Shown here piece after piece: positions 33,107-45,506 of a DNA stretch of 64,000 bases. The notes beneath the pieces were generated by a model. That model did no database searches. It had not been told where the DNA came from and was given only the letters and a program-made list of their open reading frames with translations. Source of the stretch: Holtermanniella nyarrowii (Eukaryota > Basidiomycota > Tremellomycetes > Holtermanniales); the NCBI GenBank assembly GCA_001600035.1, contig BCIT01000019.1, positions 186,001 to 250,000 of the forward strand, in the 5' to 3' direction. Position 1 is the stretch's first letter. Every line of letters begins with the position of its first letter. A program made the position numbers and the translations under genes.

Positions 33107-36100
33107 TTATGATACAATCGTTCCCCCAGCAGACACGGTCTCCACATCTCTCTTGAGATCCTTGATTGACACTGGCTTAGTTCGCCAAGCATCAATCCCG
33201 CACTCAAAGATGCCCCGCCTCTTCAGCAGCTCCGAGCTCATCGCCGTTACAGCCACAATGGTAGACCGCGATCTTCTCTGCGTACGCTCAATCCCTCTCA
33301 TCTCTGTCGCCGCCTCAAACCCATCTTTGCGTGGCATGTTGATGTCAAGAAGTACCACCCCCGGACGGAAAGTCATAAACTTTTCAATCGCGTCGACACC
33401 ATCAACGGCTTCAGCAAAGTGCACTCCCTACGTGATTAGCCGGTGCACAAGAATGACTAACGTACCATCTTGCGGAGCATGCCTGTCAGAATCTTGCGAT
33501 TGATAGCATTGTCTTCGACCACGAGCACTGTCGATCAGTAGGAGCAATGCTGTAATGGAACTCACCTCTCAATGTTGGCGGAGGAGAAGAGGCACCCGAC
33601 TTCGATGCGTCATCTCCTGCAGCAAACAGCTCACTCAAAGCTCTATTCATCGTAGGACGCTTCGGTGGACTCTGCAAGACCGGTGTCACATCACTGGCAG
33701 CGACGTGCTGAGGAGCGGGTCGTTTTGGGGGGCTGGAAGCCGGCTGAAAAGTGGCAGAATGCCGTTCGGTGGGCTTGACTGTTGTACCAGAGGATTCGTG
33801 GTCAGCGAAAGGCACCGAGGCCAGGCTGGGTCTCTGAAGTGGGGACTCATGCAGCGTTCGTACCGGAGACGAAGGTACAGACGTCGAGAGTGGACGGACA
33901 ATCTCACGCACCACACTTGGTGAGAGGAAGCGTGGCAGGCGTCTGACCGTGGTGGTCGTATAATCTGACAAGTCGGCAGAACGACCCCCAAGTTCCCCAG
34001 TCTTCCTGCTCACGGACGTAGGTCGAGAGTCGGCGGCTTGTGACAAGACGAGTACGTGCAGGTCTTTCTGACCCGCTTGGACAAGCTCGTCAAGATGACC
34101 GCTTTCCTCTTCCTCGGCTGTCGCTACGATGAGACCGGCTTCCGATATCTCAGTCGTCACTCGAGCGTCCAGCCGTTTCAGCTGCCTCGAGAGGCTCTTG
34201 CCAACCCTCCTAATCGCAGCCTGGGATGAGCCGGCAAAGCCAGCGAGAAATATCTTGTCTTTTCGCACCGCAGTTGGCAAGTCGCCTTCCCATTCGCCAT
34301 CACTGTTGAATTCGACATTGTCGAGGTCAGAGTCATGATCGCGGTTCATGAGCCGGAGTGGAACTTCGATTTGGACTGTAGTCCCCTGCTTCGTCAGAAA
34401 AGCCCAGCAACAACAGCGACTCACCCCGCTGACCGTGGACTGAAGTGCTAGCTTGCCGTCCAACAACTCGATCAATCTCTGCGCCAAACCCAAACCCAGA
34501 CCACTGCCCGACTGTCATGATCAGTAAATGGATGCGAGGCTCTGAAATGGCTCACCGAAAAGGGGTCCGCTTTAGCAAAGGGTTGTAACAAGTTGGTCTC
34601 CAGAAACTCGGCGCTCACTGAAGTGTGAGTTCACTCTTCACCACACAACTTACTTCCGCATCCGCTATCCCGAATATTGATGGCCACCGACGACATGCTC
34701 ATGCTGTTGTCCATGCCACCATCGATGGCCACATTCCGTGTGACATCTTGGACTGTGACATGTACAAAGCCACTGGTCGTGAATTTGAATGCGTTGTCGA
34801 TGATCTTGGTGAGAGCACTGCTTGTCAGCGCGGATTTTCAGATCAACTCACCGTCTCAGCGGTCCATCATCACGGCCCATAAGCCAGCCACCGCGCGCTC
34901 GTGGAAGCACCTCGAGAATCGCTTCAACGTCATAAGAATGTCCGCCAGACACTTTGCGAAGCTTGACGTTTGTCGCCATTACCTCGTTCATAACCTCTTC
35001 GAGCATGGCACTAAGAGAAACCATCTCCGTCAAGACCTCGTCATCGGCGCCGCCTTGTGAAGGCGAAACACGTGATCTCTTCGGAATGAGTCGGCCAACA
35101 TCCAGAGTATCAACGATGTTCTCCAAGATGCCGCTCAGCGCCATGCCATTGCCCTCAATGACATCCAGCTGATGAGCTATCTCGGCTCTGGCTTCACGCC
35201 CAATGACTCTGTCACCTGTATCTGGAACATCGGGGAATTGGGCAACAGCGGTGTCCAGAGGTGGAGAGCTGGTAGGGGTTGATATCGTCGATCCCAGAGC
35301 GATTCGCAATGCTGCTGCGGACGCCAATAGCTGATGGAGAGGAGTGCGAGTCTTTTGTCAGCTCTCGCAAGTTTTTAACTCGTACTTCGTGGCTAGCGGC
35401 CGTTGCAAACATCATTTGAGATCGCTCAATCAAACGTAGCTTTTCCTTCATTACTGATTTGTCAGTCCTTTCGATTCTTCAGCGTAGTGCTCACCTGAAG
35501 CAAGAAGCGTTCCGGCAATGCTTTCAACGAAAGCCAAGCCTCCAGAGGGATAGCTGAAAAGAGGATCTGTCCAGCAAGCGACAATGGCAAACGCCACCTG
35601 TCCATCGAAATCGTAGATGGGCATGGCGACTATTGTCTTAGCGTGATGTGATGGACTCTCGCCGACTCACGAGATGTTTCAGTCCCAGGAGGCATTCTGT
35701 CAAGGTAAGCTCGGGGCTCAAAATACTTGTTTGTCACTTACAGTTGTGTGATAGACGCCGCCACATTCTCGCTGTCATCACGAGCATACCAAACCTTGCG
35801 ATTGCGGACGTTGAGAGCAATAAAGTCGCTAATGATCTTGCGAGCAGCAGGTGAGGAAGTGAAATTGAAGCTCGTCGTCAGCGATGATAGACTCATCTCA
35901 AAACCTACACGAAGCCATCGTGGCCGCAGCTATAGCCGAGAACATCCAGCTGAATGGTCAGTGATCGAAGCTTGCTCAATAGTACGCACATCGTCTCGCT
36001 GATTTCGATCGCTGGCAGTCTTTTTGGACTCTGTGCTCTGTCGCTTTGGCACGAACACGACCTGAGGCAAGCGACCTTGAGGAACAGTGTTGTCGGTTAC

Positions 36101-38192
36101 ATGATACGTTGGTCGAGCGCGACTTGAATCTTGTGGTCGCGCATACGGTGTTGATAATTCACTCTCAACAGACCATCCACCAAGAGATGCGCCGCTCCCA
36201 GAACCTCCCGTAGCAGAGCCCTGACCCGAAGAAAACCAAGTGCTCGAAGATTTGCCGCCTGTAGAAGTCGAGCCTGGATTACTTGTTCCCATCGAAGAGC
36301 CGCCATAAGCTGGGTAGAACATGTGAAACTGCGACAAGTCGACAACGGCGACGGCGTATGCGTCTAGCGTGTTGCGGATCTCTCGACACGCTTCGTCGTA
36401 CATGTTGACTTCTGCACCACCTATGCTCTCGTTGGTGTCGGCCGTCCCGCGGCGTTCAGCAGATGCATTTGAAGCAGTGGACGCTGATTTACCCGAGCTG
36501 CCGTGCCGCCGCTTGCGAGAGATGGGTCGTATTGGTGCTCGGACTTGCAGAGATCGTCGTTGAAAGTCGACCGACGCTGCATGTCAGAGAAAACGCGAAT
36601 TGCAACACTCACTTTGGTGCATCTTGGCAATCCACTTGGAAGCCTGCTCTTGATACAGCAGCTCAAGCTCGCTCACAACGCAGACAGCCAGATCCGACAA
36701 GACTGCCCGCCCATAATCACCAAAGTCATGCCGTGGCTTGTCGTCAATGACGCACAAGGTACCAATAGTAGCCTGCTTTCTCCCGGTACCAAGAATGAGC
36801 GGTGCACCAGCATAGAACTGGATCGGCCCAAGACCCTCTGCTACGAAGGGATTCTTTCTGAAACGCCAATCCGCCGCTGCATCCTCGACGACCATACATT
36901 GGTTGTTGGTCGCCATGACCGTGTGGCAACAAAGACCGACTTCGAGCTCGAGAGACCGTAGGTTGAGACCGCGTTCGGAAGGGAACATTTGTCGATCTTT
37001 ACCTACGATAGTGACAACTGACATCTTGGTGTCAAAGATGGAGCAAGCGAGGCGGGTGAAGCGATCAAGAGTGGCCCTGTGAATGTCCTCGCCCTCGTTA
37101 TCTAGACCCAGGCGACGAATCGCCTTGAGCCTCCGGCGTGTCGCCTCTGCCGGCTGTTTAGGAGCCGGCAAATAGCCATTCTCTTCGTAGAATTCTCTCA
37201 CGCTCAGCCTCTCTGCGGCAGGGTCAATCTCGAAATTCTCCGTGTGTCCTACACTGCCCGCCGCTGAACTACTGGACGTATCCATACCGTCCATCCCATC
37301 ATGGACAGGCACCTCTCTCGAATTTTTCAGGGGAGAAAGTGGAACCGATGGCGTTCGCTCACCCATAGAGCATGGTGTTGCCGCAGCACGAGGAGCAGCC
37401 GCCGTCTCGGCCGAATAGGCTGTTCGTCGATTCTGAGATGACTGACGGCGATGAAGTGTAGGCCGAGTGTACGCCGCTGCTTCGTAGGACACGGTATTAG
37501 CCGCCAGAGCCCCTTCAACCAACGGAGAGGTCTCGAGAAGCGTACTTGGGTCTGGGGTGTTCTCTCCCCCTAACTGCTCGTCCTTTGCCATGTGGTCACG
37601 CTCAGTCGCCCCACGATTCTGATCGGCCTCGTCGTCAATGTTGGGAATGCCAGGATCTTGATTGGCAGGACCAGAGGTGGACGTATCGGGATGGTTATCT
37701 GTGATGGGCGGTGTTTGAGTTCCTGAAGAATTCTCATCGAGATAGGACAAGTTGAGAGCTACCGTGATTGGGGGTCGCAATGGCGGTCTTGCAGTTTCAA
37801 TCGATTGATCGGTGAGGGTGACTGTTGAAGCCGATGCGACGACCGAAGGAGATGCAGACAATTTGGTGTCGGACTCTGGTGAAGGGACGGGTGATGGAAT
37901 GTCCTCTGGGGATGATTCACCTCCACTTTCCGCTGCCTCATCTTCGGATGGTTTGCTGTCAGCCGGCAAAGCTGCATGTTCTTCTGCCGGCTCATCGACA
38001 AAGTTGCATTCAAAGAGTTCGCCAGTCGCATATCTGACGATCAGCACACCGAATCGACAAACATTACCCACTTTGTCAGAAACGCATCCCACTGGCGTTG
38101 TCAGTCAATTCCAAGTCAAAGGATTCACAGCTACGCACCTCTTGCTCATTGGAAGGCCTGCGGATTCGCGCTGGCTCGCTGGAACCGTCCAT
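33107..38192 (-). CDS. hybrid histidine kinase with two GAF domains
   Basis: Fungal hybrid kinases autophosphorylate on His and pass phosphate to an internal receiver Asp, usually feeding a HOG-type pathway. The start MDGSSEPARIRRPSNEQEWD at 38192 gives frame-consistent joins over two introns. Order: a long disordered acidic/Ser-rich region; a first GAF domain (MSVVTIVGKDRQMF to IGTLCVIDDKPRHDF); a second GAF domain split by a low-complexity insert (AYAVAVVDLSQFHMF, later MPIYDFDGQVAFAIVA); a HisKA box ASHETRTPLHQLL with the His; a HATPase domain (LTKIIDNAFKFTT, GSGLGLGLAQRLIE); a receiver-like segment without obvious catalytic Asp (KIFLAGFAGSSQAAIRRV); and a true receiver (VLVVEDNAINRKIL, VVLLDINMPRKDG, KPVS). 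The length is roughly 1,550 residues. No membrane helix is evident, so it is likely cytosolic. Confidence 0.93.
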
Positions 38193-38602
38193 CTCAAAGC
38201 GGCCTTAAGAGCGTGTCAAGCAACAGCCAAGAGGCCGGCCACGGTGTGAAGACAGATTGCCAGTGTCTTTCTCTCCAACGCTTATCAGACTGTCAACTTT
38301 CCTCAAGCCTTAGTGGTCTCCCAAAGGTCTTGTAAGGGTGGTTGAAAATGAACAAGTTTGCTGAATTTGACTGACGTTTGCAGATAGGAGAACAAGACGC
38401 CGTTACGTAAAACGAGAAGATCCTCGGTTGCGAGAGTGATGATCCATTTATTGGTACGGCGCGGGTTGCTACCTTTGTTGCCTCATGAACTCTGCCATAG
38501 CGTGCTCTATGTCACCATTGTGAAGGAACCCTACATTAATCTATGCCCGTGCAACAACAGCTTCTGCAATTGTTTAATTTCTCATTTCCACCACTGAAGC
38601 GA
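38193..38602. other. intergenic, histidine kinase promoter
   Basis: About 410 bp separate the start of the hybrid kinase from the stop of the next minus-strand gene. No element was recognised. Confidence 0.4.
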
Positions 38603-40405
38603 TCAATCGCCACCACGTAAACATGCCAGCACGCGCCGCAGCATCCCTCCCAACGGCTCCACCACATCCCTTCCTCTCTGCTCTTGCTTCCTTGACCGCG
38701 GGTACGTCTCTACATGAGTCAACGAAGCCAGCCCCTTCAGATCCGGCGCCGGGAAAAGCTGATGCACCGAGCCCCTAGGACGTGAAAGCGGCAAAGACGA
38801 AGCCGGAAGCTCAAGAGCATTCGTCAACATTCGCCACTCTTCGCCCGTGACACCACTAGAGTCTTTCTTGCTCCAGCGAGACCTCGGGCTGGGGTTCAGT
38901 GGGGCCGCATCACCGTAGACTACTGAACGCAGTGATGGATGACGTTTCACGAGACGAATTAAAGCCGCTAGGATCATGTCGAGGGATGCGAACCCAATTA
39001 GGTGCCGTGTCGGAGGCTTTTCGAGTTTCGTAAGGATTATCAAGACGAGTTCGAGGTTCTCTGGTGACGCGAGGGGATGCATGGATTGGTCGAGAGCAGC
39101 TGCGAAAAGTGCATTGACGGCTTGTTGGCTCTTGGAAGACGGTGCCTGCTGTGCCAAGAAACAATGTGCCAACTCGTGCAGAGCAGGTCGAGCGACAAGG
39201 CCATCACGATAATGTCGATGTCGATAAAGCTTGAACACATTCGTCCATGCGAAAGCCTCAACATCACCACCGCTAATCAGCTCCCAGAGCTTCCAAGCCG
39301 ACTCGACATCGCCCGCCTGGCGTTGTGCGCTGAAGAGCAAATTGAGATACGCGATGGGAGGGTTGGCGATACGGCTTTGAAGATCTTCAGTGATGATATG
39401 AGGCAGGTTTGGGAATGTTGCGCGTAGCGGTGTGGGGAGGAGACGACTTGTAGAGGAGTTGCGGATGTCAAGATAGAGGGAGAGGAGGGTCATGTAAGGC
39501 ATGGTTAATGCTGTGATGGCTTTGCTGTTATTCGGTCGAGCCGTTTGGGCATCGAGAACTGCACGGTAGCGCTTGAAGACGCCCAATGCTCCAAGCAAAT
39601 CTCCTTGATGCCTCCTAGCGCACATTATGAGATCCCAGACGGAAAGCGGCCACTCATCCTCTCTTTTCCATCCTTCAGCAACCATACAGCCCGCCACCAT
39701 CTCTTCAATCTGCTCGGGCGAAGCGTCACACCGCTTAATCATAAGCTGACCTACGAGCGTGAAGGCTTGCATATCGATTGATTGGGATGGATGAGATTGA
39801 AGAGCTAGACCGATGAGGGGGCCGACATCGATCTCGGAGGAAGAGGGGAGGTTGACAGCTGATTGCAGGAGTGCAGTGATGACTTTGATGTTGGGCTCTG
39901 TACCTTCGTTTTGCTGTTGTTGGCAGAGTTCGAAAGCGGGTATGATACCTTCGTGGTTGGGTTGGGAGAGAAGGAGGAGGATGGACGCAGTGAAAGCTTC
40001 TTCCCGAGCAGCAGCATTGGCTTTTCGTACTGCAATGACTTGCGATTCGTACACCACAGGCGGTAATCGACCCCTCGCAGGCTCATTCGGTACAGCCTGC
40101 TCAATAATGCTTCGCGAATGAACATCGAGATGCTTTTGCACCAACAGAGCAACTTGAGACTGCTCCTGGACCTTGCTTCTCCGCTCCCAGCGAATCTGCC
40201 GACGAACTCTTGTTTCAAGCTTGTGCAGGTCATAATTTGGAAACAAGACTTCTGCGGCTTTGGCGCCATTAGATGGATGGCCGCGCAGAGCTCTGCGGCT
40301 TGCGATGGAATTGATCAGAGAGCAGTAGCTTGTGGAAGCTGCAGGCTGAGCGATGTTTGAAGCGACTTGCTCTGCTGCCTTGAGAGCTTGCAATGGAGCT
40401 TTCAT
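38603..40405 (-). CDS. PPR-like helical-repeat protein, probably mitochondrial
   Basis: A single exon of 600 codons runs from the ATG at 40405. The N-terminus is basic and poor in acidic residues (MKAPLQALKAAEQVASNIAQ, then SLINSIASRRALRG), like a mitochondrial presequence. The body is made of helical pairs resembling pentatricopeptide repeats, for example DEWPLSVWDLIMCARRHQGD, LLGALGVFKRYRAVLD, and YLNLLFSAQRQAGDVESAW. Such proteins bind organellar RNA and aid its processing or translation. The exact orthologue is not recognised. Lack of introns is unusual beside its intron-rich neighbours. It is divergent from the REB1-like gene. Confidence 0.65.
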   Translation of the reverse strand: MKAPLQALKAAEQVASNIAQPAASTSYCSLINSIASRRALRGHPSNGAKAAEVLFPNYDLHKLETRVRRQIRWERRSKVQEQSQVALLVQKHLDVHSRSIIEQAVPNEPARGRLPPVVYESQVIAVRKANAAAREEAFTASILLLLSQPNHEGIIPAFELCQQQQNEGTEPNIKVITALLQSAVNLPSSSEIDVGPLIGLALQSHPSQSIDMQAFTLVGQLMIKRCDASPEQIEEMVAGCMVAEGWKREDEWPLSVWDLIMCARRHQGDLLGALGVFKRYRAVLDAQTARPNNSKAITALTMPYMTLLSLYLDIRNSSTSRLLPTPLRATFPNLPHIITEDLQSRIANPPIAYLNLLFSAQRQAGDVESAWKLWELISGGDVEAFAWTNVFKLYRHRHYRDGLVARPALHELAHCFLAQQAPSSKSQQAVNALFAAALDQSMHPLASPENLELVLIILTKLEKPPTRHLIGFASLDMILAALIRLVKRHPSLRSVVYGDAAPLNPSPRSRWSKKDSSGVTGEEWRMLTNALELPASSLPLSRPRGSVHQLFPAPDLKGLASLTHVETYPRSRKQEQRGRDVVEPLGGMLRRVLACLRGGD

Positions 40406-40634
40406 GTCGGACTAGCGGTCAGCAAGTTGTAGGTTGGGAGTCTACTCACAGCTTGGACATGCACAACACCTTGATCAGCCTTGGAACAGCGAGATTGATG
40501 TCGATGTTGCTCGAGATACTCGATGCTTTTGACTTTTTCCGAACTCGCGTTTCTGATCTCCGCGACCTTTCATAAGCATTGTATCACCCCCTTTCCTGAG
40601 ACATCATAATACTTATTCATAAAGCAGCTGGACA

Positions 40635-42771
40635 ATGACAGAAACAGTTGCGCCAGTGACACCAGTCAAGCGTTCCAAGAAACAAAAGCGCAAAGAGCGT
40701 GTCGCAAGGCATATAGAGGAAGCAGATATGGCCGAGGCGACGCCGATCATTATGCCTGGTCAATGGGTCAACAGTGCAGCTCAGACGAGCGCGCGGGCCA
40801 CTCCGAGAACTTCAAGAGATCGCTCAATGATTCGAGAAGTTCCACAAGTCTCTGCAGCTTTGCAGTTGAAGCGAAAGGTGTTGGAACCAAATATTGTTCG
40901 ACAGCCGACTCGCTCGACGCCTTTAACTGTTCAGGGCAAGGCGGACAAGCCAACGAGAAAGACGCGAGGGCCAGCGAAAGCGAGCGCAGCGGCTCAGAAT
41001 GAATTTGATGATGCTTGGTTGTCGTTGGGACCGATTCAACTGGAGGAGAATCAGGAGATTTTGACAGAGAGGTGGTGGAGTGCAAGTGATTTGACCAAGA
41101 TGAAGACGGAGAGAGGTGAGTGTAGCTCCATTGTCATTACAGATACTGATCATTCCAGGCTTAAAGTATCACACTGGCAAATTTCGCGAGGATGAGGCGC
41201 AGCGCATCGCAAAGCATCTCGATACTTTCAAAAAGGTATGCCTGATGCTGCATTGAAAGTACTGACGAACAGGTCAATCGCCTGAATGACGAGCAGCTAC
41301 GAACTATACTTTTCGCCAAGAAGCTTCAGCGTGCAGAACACGGTCCATTCTGGAAAGACCTCGGTTCGTCTCCTTACAAGCACGAATCAGCTGACGCGAA
41401 TAGCTAGAGCCGTGCCGTTCAGGCCCATCAAAGCCGTCTGCCAATACGTTCAAAGACAATGGCATCCTTATGCGCGCAAAGGTCCATGGACAAAAGAAGA
41501 AGACGAAGGACTCATTCGGTACGTCCGCCCGCATGGCTGTGATCTGCGTGGCTAACTCTACAGGGCCAGAATGACTCTGGGCAACTCGTGGAACAAGATT
41601 GGCGAATCTATCGAGCGATCAGGAAGTGATTGTATTGATCGATGGAAGAATCATCTTCAGCATCGCGATACAGCCAAGAGTGGCCCGTGGTCTCCTGAAG
41701 AGGAGCAGGAGCTCGTGAAAATCATCAAGGAGCAGTACGGTGGCTCTTCGACAAATCCTGAAGACTGGGTTCGCGGTGAAAAGGCATGGGGTGCTATCAG
41801 TGCCAAGATGGGCCATAGGCGCACAGGAGAGCAGATTATGGGCAAATGGTGAGTCTGCCGGAATAGCCTGTACTGCGTAGGACTGACTCTGACAGGTCCG
41901 AGAACCTCGCTCGTCGTCAAGTCGCTGGATTCAAGGGGACAACTCGATGGAGTGCGTACGATGCCGGACAGCTCGTGGCTCGCTTGTTGCGCTCAGACGC
42001 AGAAACTGAAGATGCTGTCAACTGGGCGTCGTTACCTGATGATCAATGGAACATTGGACCCAGCAAGAAACTGCACCGCCGTTTTCAGACTCTATGTACA
42101 CATGTCTCCGATGGAAATGATCTTCCTTTCAAAGGTCAGTTGTCTGCGATAATGCGCGAAAATACTGATTATTCGTAGAACTTCTTTTGGCTTTGGCTGA
42201 CAAATACCCTGAGATCGAGCCGGGCGATCGAGCTGTCGAGTCAGGCGCTAAAGCTGGTCCTGAACGTTCTATAAAGTCAAAAGATATCATTGAGGACAGC
42301 GATGAAGAGGCTGGCGAGGTATTGGCCGGAACCGCAGATACCGCCGCAGCTACATCTTCAGTCCTCACCTTAACGGCTATAGATGCAGCTCCCGCGACAG
42401 CACTATTGCCACGCCAAGAGAAGAAGGACTCGACGCGAAGTCGGGTGATGGCTGTTGTTGGTCCATCAGACAAGTCGAGGGATCTGCAGGTAGAGGCGAG
42501 CGACAAGGCGAAGAAGAAGAGCTCGAAGAAAGGCGGGGCTGGTGCGTCCGCAGAGGGCACGGTCGCTGCGAAGAAGTCGAAGAAGCGGAAAGCGACGGGA
42601 GGTGAGATTGTGGAAGCTGAGGATGCGGTGGAGGTCGACGACGTGCTGGCTGTGGACAAGTCCAAGAAGCGCAAAGCGGCTGGACCTATTTCCGCCGAGC
42701 AAGAGGTGCCGATGCAGATTGAGCCGATGACAGTCAAGGCGAAAAAGTCGAAGAAGCGCAAGCAAGCTTGA
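40635..42771 (+). CDS. REB1/TTF1-like Myb DNA-binding protein
   Basis: REB1-type proteins bind rDNA terminators and promoters through Myb/SANT repeats, ending Pol I transcription and blocking forks. Six or seven exons join in frame to about 600 residues. The N-terminus is basic (VKRSKKQKRKERVARH). The Myb part contains ARKGPWTKEEDEGLIR, GNSWNKIGESIERSGSDCID, RWKNHLQHRDTAKSGPWSPE, EEQELVKIIKEQYGG and GHRRTGEQIMGKW. The C-terminus carries three similar Lys-rich blocks (KKSKKRKAT, DKSKKRKAAG, KKSKKRKQA), typical of nucleolar proteins. The family call is firm; whether it is the true Reb1 orthologue is inference. Confidence 0.85.
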
Positions 42772-42978
42772 GGCGGGGCCGGTCGGCGCCATGTACGGTG
42801 CAGAGCAATCTTGCCCGACGAGGAAGGTGGAATCTGTCGGAGGATTCGAGAGTTATTCAAGAGGTGAATGTACATAGCGAATGATGACATGACGACGTGA
42901 TTGCATAGGGAGTGACAAGCGCCACTAGGACGAAATGAAGTGCTACAGATGCCAATAGACAGGCCAGCCTGCTATGGC

Positions 42979-43506
42979 TTAAATAAAGTGCCAAGATACG
43001 GAAACGATGCCGAGGTCCATGTTGCCTTCTGCGAGCTCGGCGAAGAGCGAAGGGGTCTACGAGGTCAGTATGTGGTGCGAAACGGGCGATGTAACGTACC
43101 AAGTCAATGGAACCATCACCACCGGTTTGAACGCAAGATGGACAGAGGTCCGCCACGTAAGCCGTAGCGGTCTTGCCGTTGTCGGTGTTGGTGATTTGGA
43201 GCTTCTGGCCTGATGGGTCAGCATATGAAGGTCTTTTGAGCCAAAGATGAGACGTACCGCACTTGTTGCCGCCTTCGTAAAGAGAGGTGGGAAGCGCAAC
43301 GATCCAGTCAGAGTTGACGTTCCAGTTGCCGCAAGCTCCGAGACCAGTCTCAAAGTAGCTTTGTTATCAGCTTGAGTCGAAACATCAAGAAAGACTCACG
43401 TTGCCTGACCGACATGAGAGTCAAGCTTCTGCAGGTCCACGACGGGAGCAGCAGCAACAAAGCCGAGGGCAGCGACAGCTGAAAAGAGAGTCTTGAATCC
43501 AACCAT
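42979..43506 (-). CDS. secreted RlpA-like double-psi beta-barrel protein
   Basis: Small secreted double-psi beta-barrel proteins of fungi are related to barwin and expansins and are thought to bind cell-wall polysaccharides. Four exons join in frame to about 132 residues. A signal peptide (MVGFKTLFSAVAALGFVAAA) precedes the core QATYFETGLGACGNWN, SDWIVALPTSLYEGGNKCG, TAYVADLCPSCVQTGGDGSI and LAEGNMDLGIVSVSWHFI. The Cys residues expected for disulphides are present. No catalytic domain is attached. A TATA box lies upstream, which suggests regulated, possibly strong, expression. Confidence 0.9.
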
Positions 43507-43598
43507 TTTGTAAAGTAGTGTCTTGTGGTGAAGAGTTGGACGTGGGTATGGACGATGGAATGGAAAAGATGCATTACTGACTCGCTACTCTCGATCTC

Positions 43599-43604
43599 TT
43601 TATA
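43599..43604 (-). promoter_or_regulatory. TATA box of the double-psi beta-barrel gene
   Basis: A TATAAA motif in the sense of the minus strand lies 93 bp upstream of the start codon, in a suitable position for a fungal core promoter. Confidence 0.5.
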
Positions 43605-44090
43605 CCCTATTTGAATTTTTGAGGTCCTACTGCGTGACAAGTAAAGAGGGCCGTGACGCAGAAGGAGGAAACGAGGGTGCTCGGATCTATCATTGATTTC
43701 CTAGAGAAAAACGGGGGTGTTCAGGGAATGCGGGGGTATACACACGTGAGGGAGATATTCCTGTCATCCGAGATCTCTTCTGAGCTTATCAGATCTGCAC
43801 AGCAAATATGCATGCAGCTCAGTCTTTGGTCCAGACAGAGTGCTGCGCAGATAGAAAGAGGCCAAACTGCGATCAAGAAGAGGTCAACCCCGAAATCAAG
43901 TTTTTCATTTAGGCTTCATGCCTCCACTCGTGTGATGCACTCAGGAAAAGAGGAGTGTGGCAACTCGGAGTTCAGCCAGCCGGGCACGAGATCAGGGTCT
44001 CGTATCGATTTTTCAATGCAGGAACATGCGATTAATACAGTATGCATTCCGTTCGTCGCCATGCTTTACTTTTTGTTTCTGCTACACGCT
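43605..44090. other. intergenic, nothing else recognised
   Basis: The interval lies between the TATA box of the beta-barrel gene and the MBF1 stop. A plus-strand frame (43653-44291) crosses it into MBF1 and is antisense to coding sequence. It has no recognisable domain and is not called. Confidence 0.45.
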
Positions 44091-45271
44091 CTACTTCTTC
44101 TTGGGTCCACCGAGAGGGGTGCCAATGAGTTTGGTATCACCGCGCAGCTTGACGCCGAGGACGCGCTCAAGCTTGGCGAGCAACTGTACGTTTGGGATAG
44201 CCTTTCCGCTCTCGAGATCCCCGACCTTACAATGTCAGTTTTGATGGCTGAAGGGATAATGAGTAGCTCACCTCTTGAGGCTTGGCGTTGACGGCCGTCG
44301 CGAGCTCTTTCTGCGTCATCGACTTGCCCTCGGCGTTCTTCTTGTCCATGCGACCCTGCGCAATGGCACGACCGACGCTGAGCAGTCAGCATCCCGTCAC
44401 GGTATGCACTCGAGTACGTACGACATGTCAACCTTTGCTGGTGGCTTGGGCTCGTCATCACGGTCGAGCTTGGCAATCCGTTGGTGGTCGGCAGCTGTAG
44501 GTCAGCGCTTGCCATCGAAGAGGAAGAAACTTACGTCCGGCCGCGGCCTTGGTGTTGGTTGAGCGGTCCTTGGCCGAAGTCTCAATGGCGGCACCGGATC
44601 TTTGAGCAGCTGCAGCGTCAGCATTTAGAATCTGAATATGAGGCAGGGTTAACGGAAAGATATTAATGTCCACGCAACGACGATTCGTGACGCCAAAGCA
44701 TCACATGGTTGCTGAAATCAGCTCCAAGAGGGCCTTGCCATGTGTGCAGAAGAATCTAGCATTGCAGCGACATGATGCTGAGCCGATGAATTGAGAACAA
44801 TGCGGCGCGACAAGACGCTGAGCCGACACAAGCCCAAAGGCACATACCCCGACTCGTATATCCGGCACGCCCGGTGCCATCACGCGCAACGTCAAACCTG
44901 AATGTATCGACGCATGTAGCTCGGGCACCCGTCGGAGGGTATCACCCGGAGGCCTTTACTCTTCCCACTAGCTGAATTACTGGTCCCTGTCCCGACTTCG
45001 ATCGTCCGAATCAGTGGCCCTCGATGAACTGTAGCGAACGCGTGACCCCTCTCGCACTCCTCGAGCCGCAAAAGTTTCTCTCGCTCCAGCTCATCTTCTC
45101 CGTCGCTTCGAAATCACTCAGCGAATTAAACTCACCGTTCAGTGCTGATCCTTTGGTGACAGCAGACCTGTTGCGGCCCTGGCCAATAATGGTAGAAGGA
45201 GCATCCCAGTCAGACTAAAAAAACCAATCAGCTTCACCTTGGCACATGAGGTTCTCAGCTCTGCTCACCAT
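44091..45271 (-). CDS. MBF1: multiprotein bridging factor 1
   Basis: MBF1 is a coactivator that bridges TBP and bZIP activators, and it also binds stalled or collided ribosomes to hold frame. Six exons join in phase to about 150 residues. The first exon is only the ATG (45271-45269); the next begins [26 protein letters not shown]. After a 526-nt intron comes [20 protein letters not shown], then [20 protein letters not shown], the helix-turn-helix part ([38 protein letters not shown]) and the usual C-terminus [10 protein letters not shown]. The joints at both sides of the long intron agree in phase (AAC-G to CT-GCT). Confidence 0.95.
44610..45135 (-). other. 526-nt second intron of MBF1
   Basis: The intron has a GTGAGT donor at 45135 and the acceptor context AATGCTGACGCTGCAG ending at 44610. 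Most other introns in the window are 30-60 nt. Short frames inside it have no recognised content. Confidence 0.85.
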
Positions 45272-45506
45272 GATGTATATGTGTAAGTTCTCTTGAAGAT
45301 GTTGAAGGTAGAGAAGAAAGTAGTAGAAGAAGTCGAGAGTTCAGGTCGAAGGGAACGTCATCATACAAAATGAGGGTAGCATTTACAGTGACCGATCAAA
45401 GGAGACAACATGGCCATGGGTCTTCAGCTAAACTTTGCAAGACTTGGTGATGAAATCGCGCACTAGTACATGTATGGCTAGCTAGTATCCCAAAAAGCTC
45501 ACACCT

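Noticed and set aside
43653-44291. 212-codon plus-strand frame
   Set aside because: It overlaps MBF1 coding sequence in antisense and has no recognisable domain.
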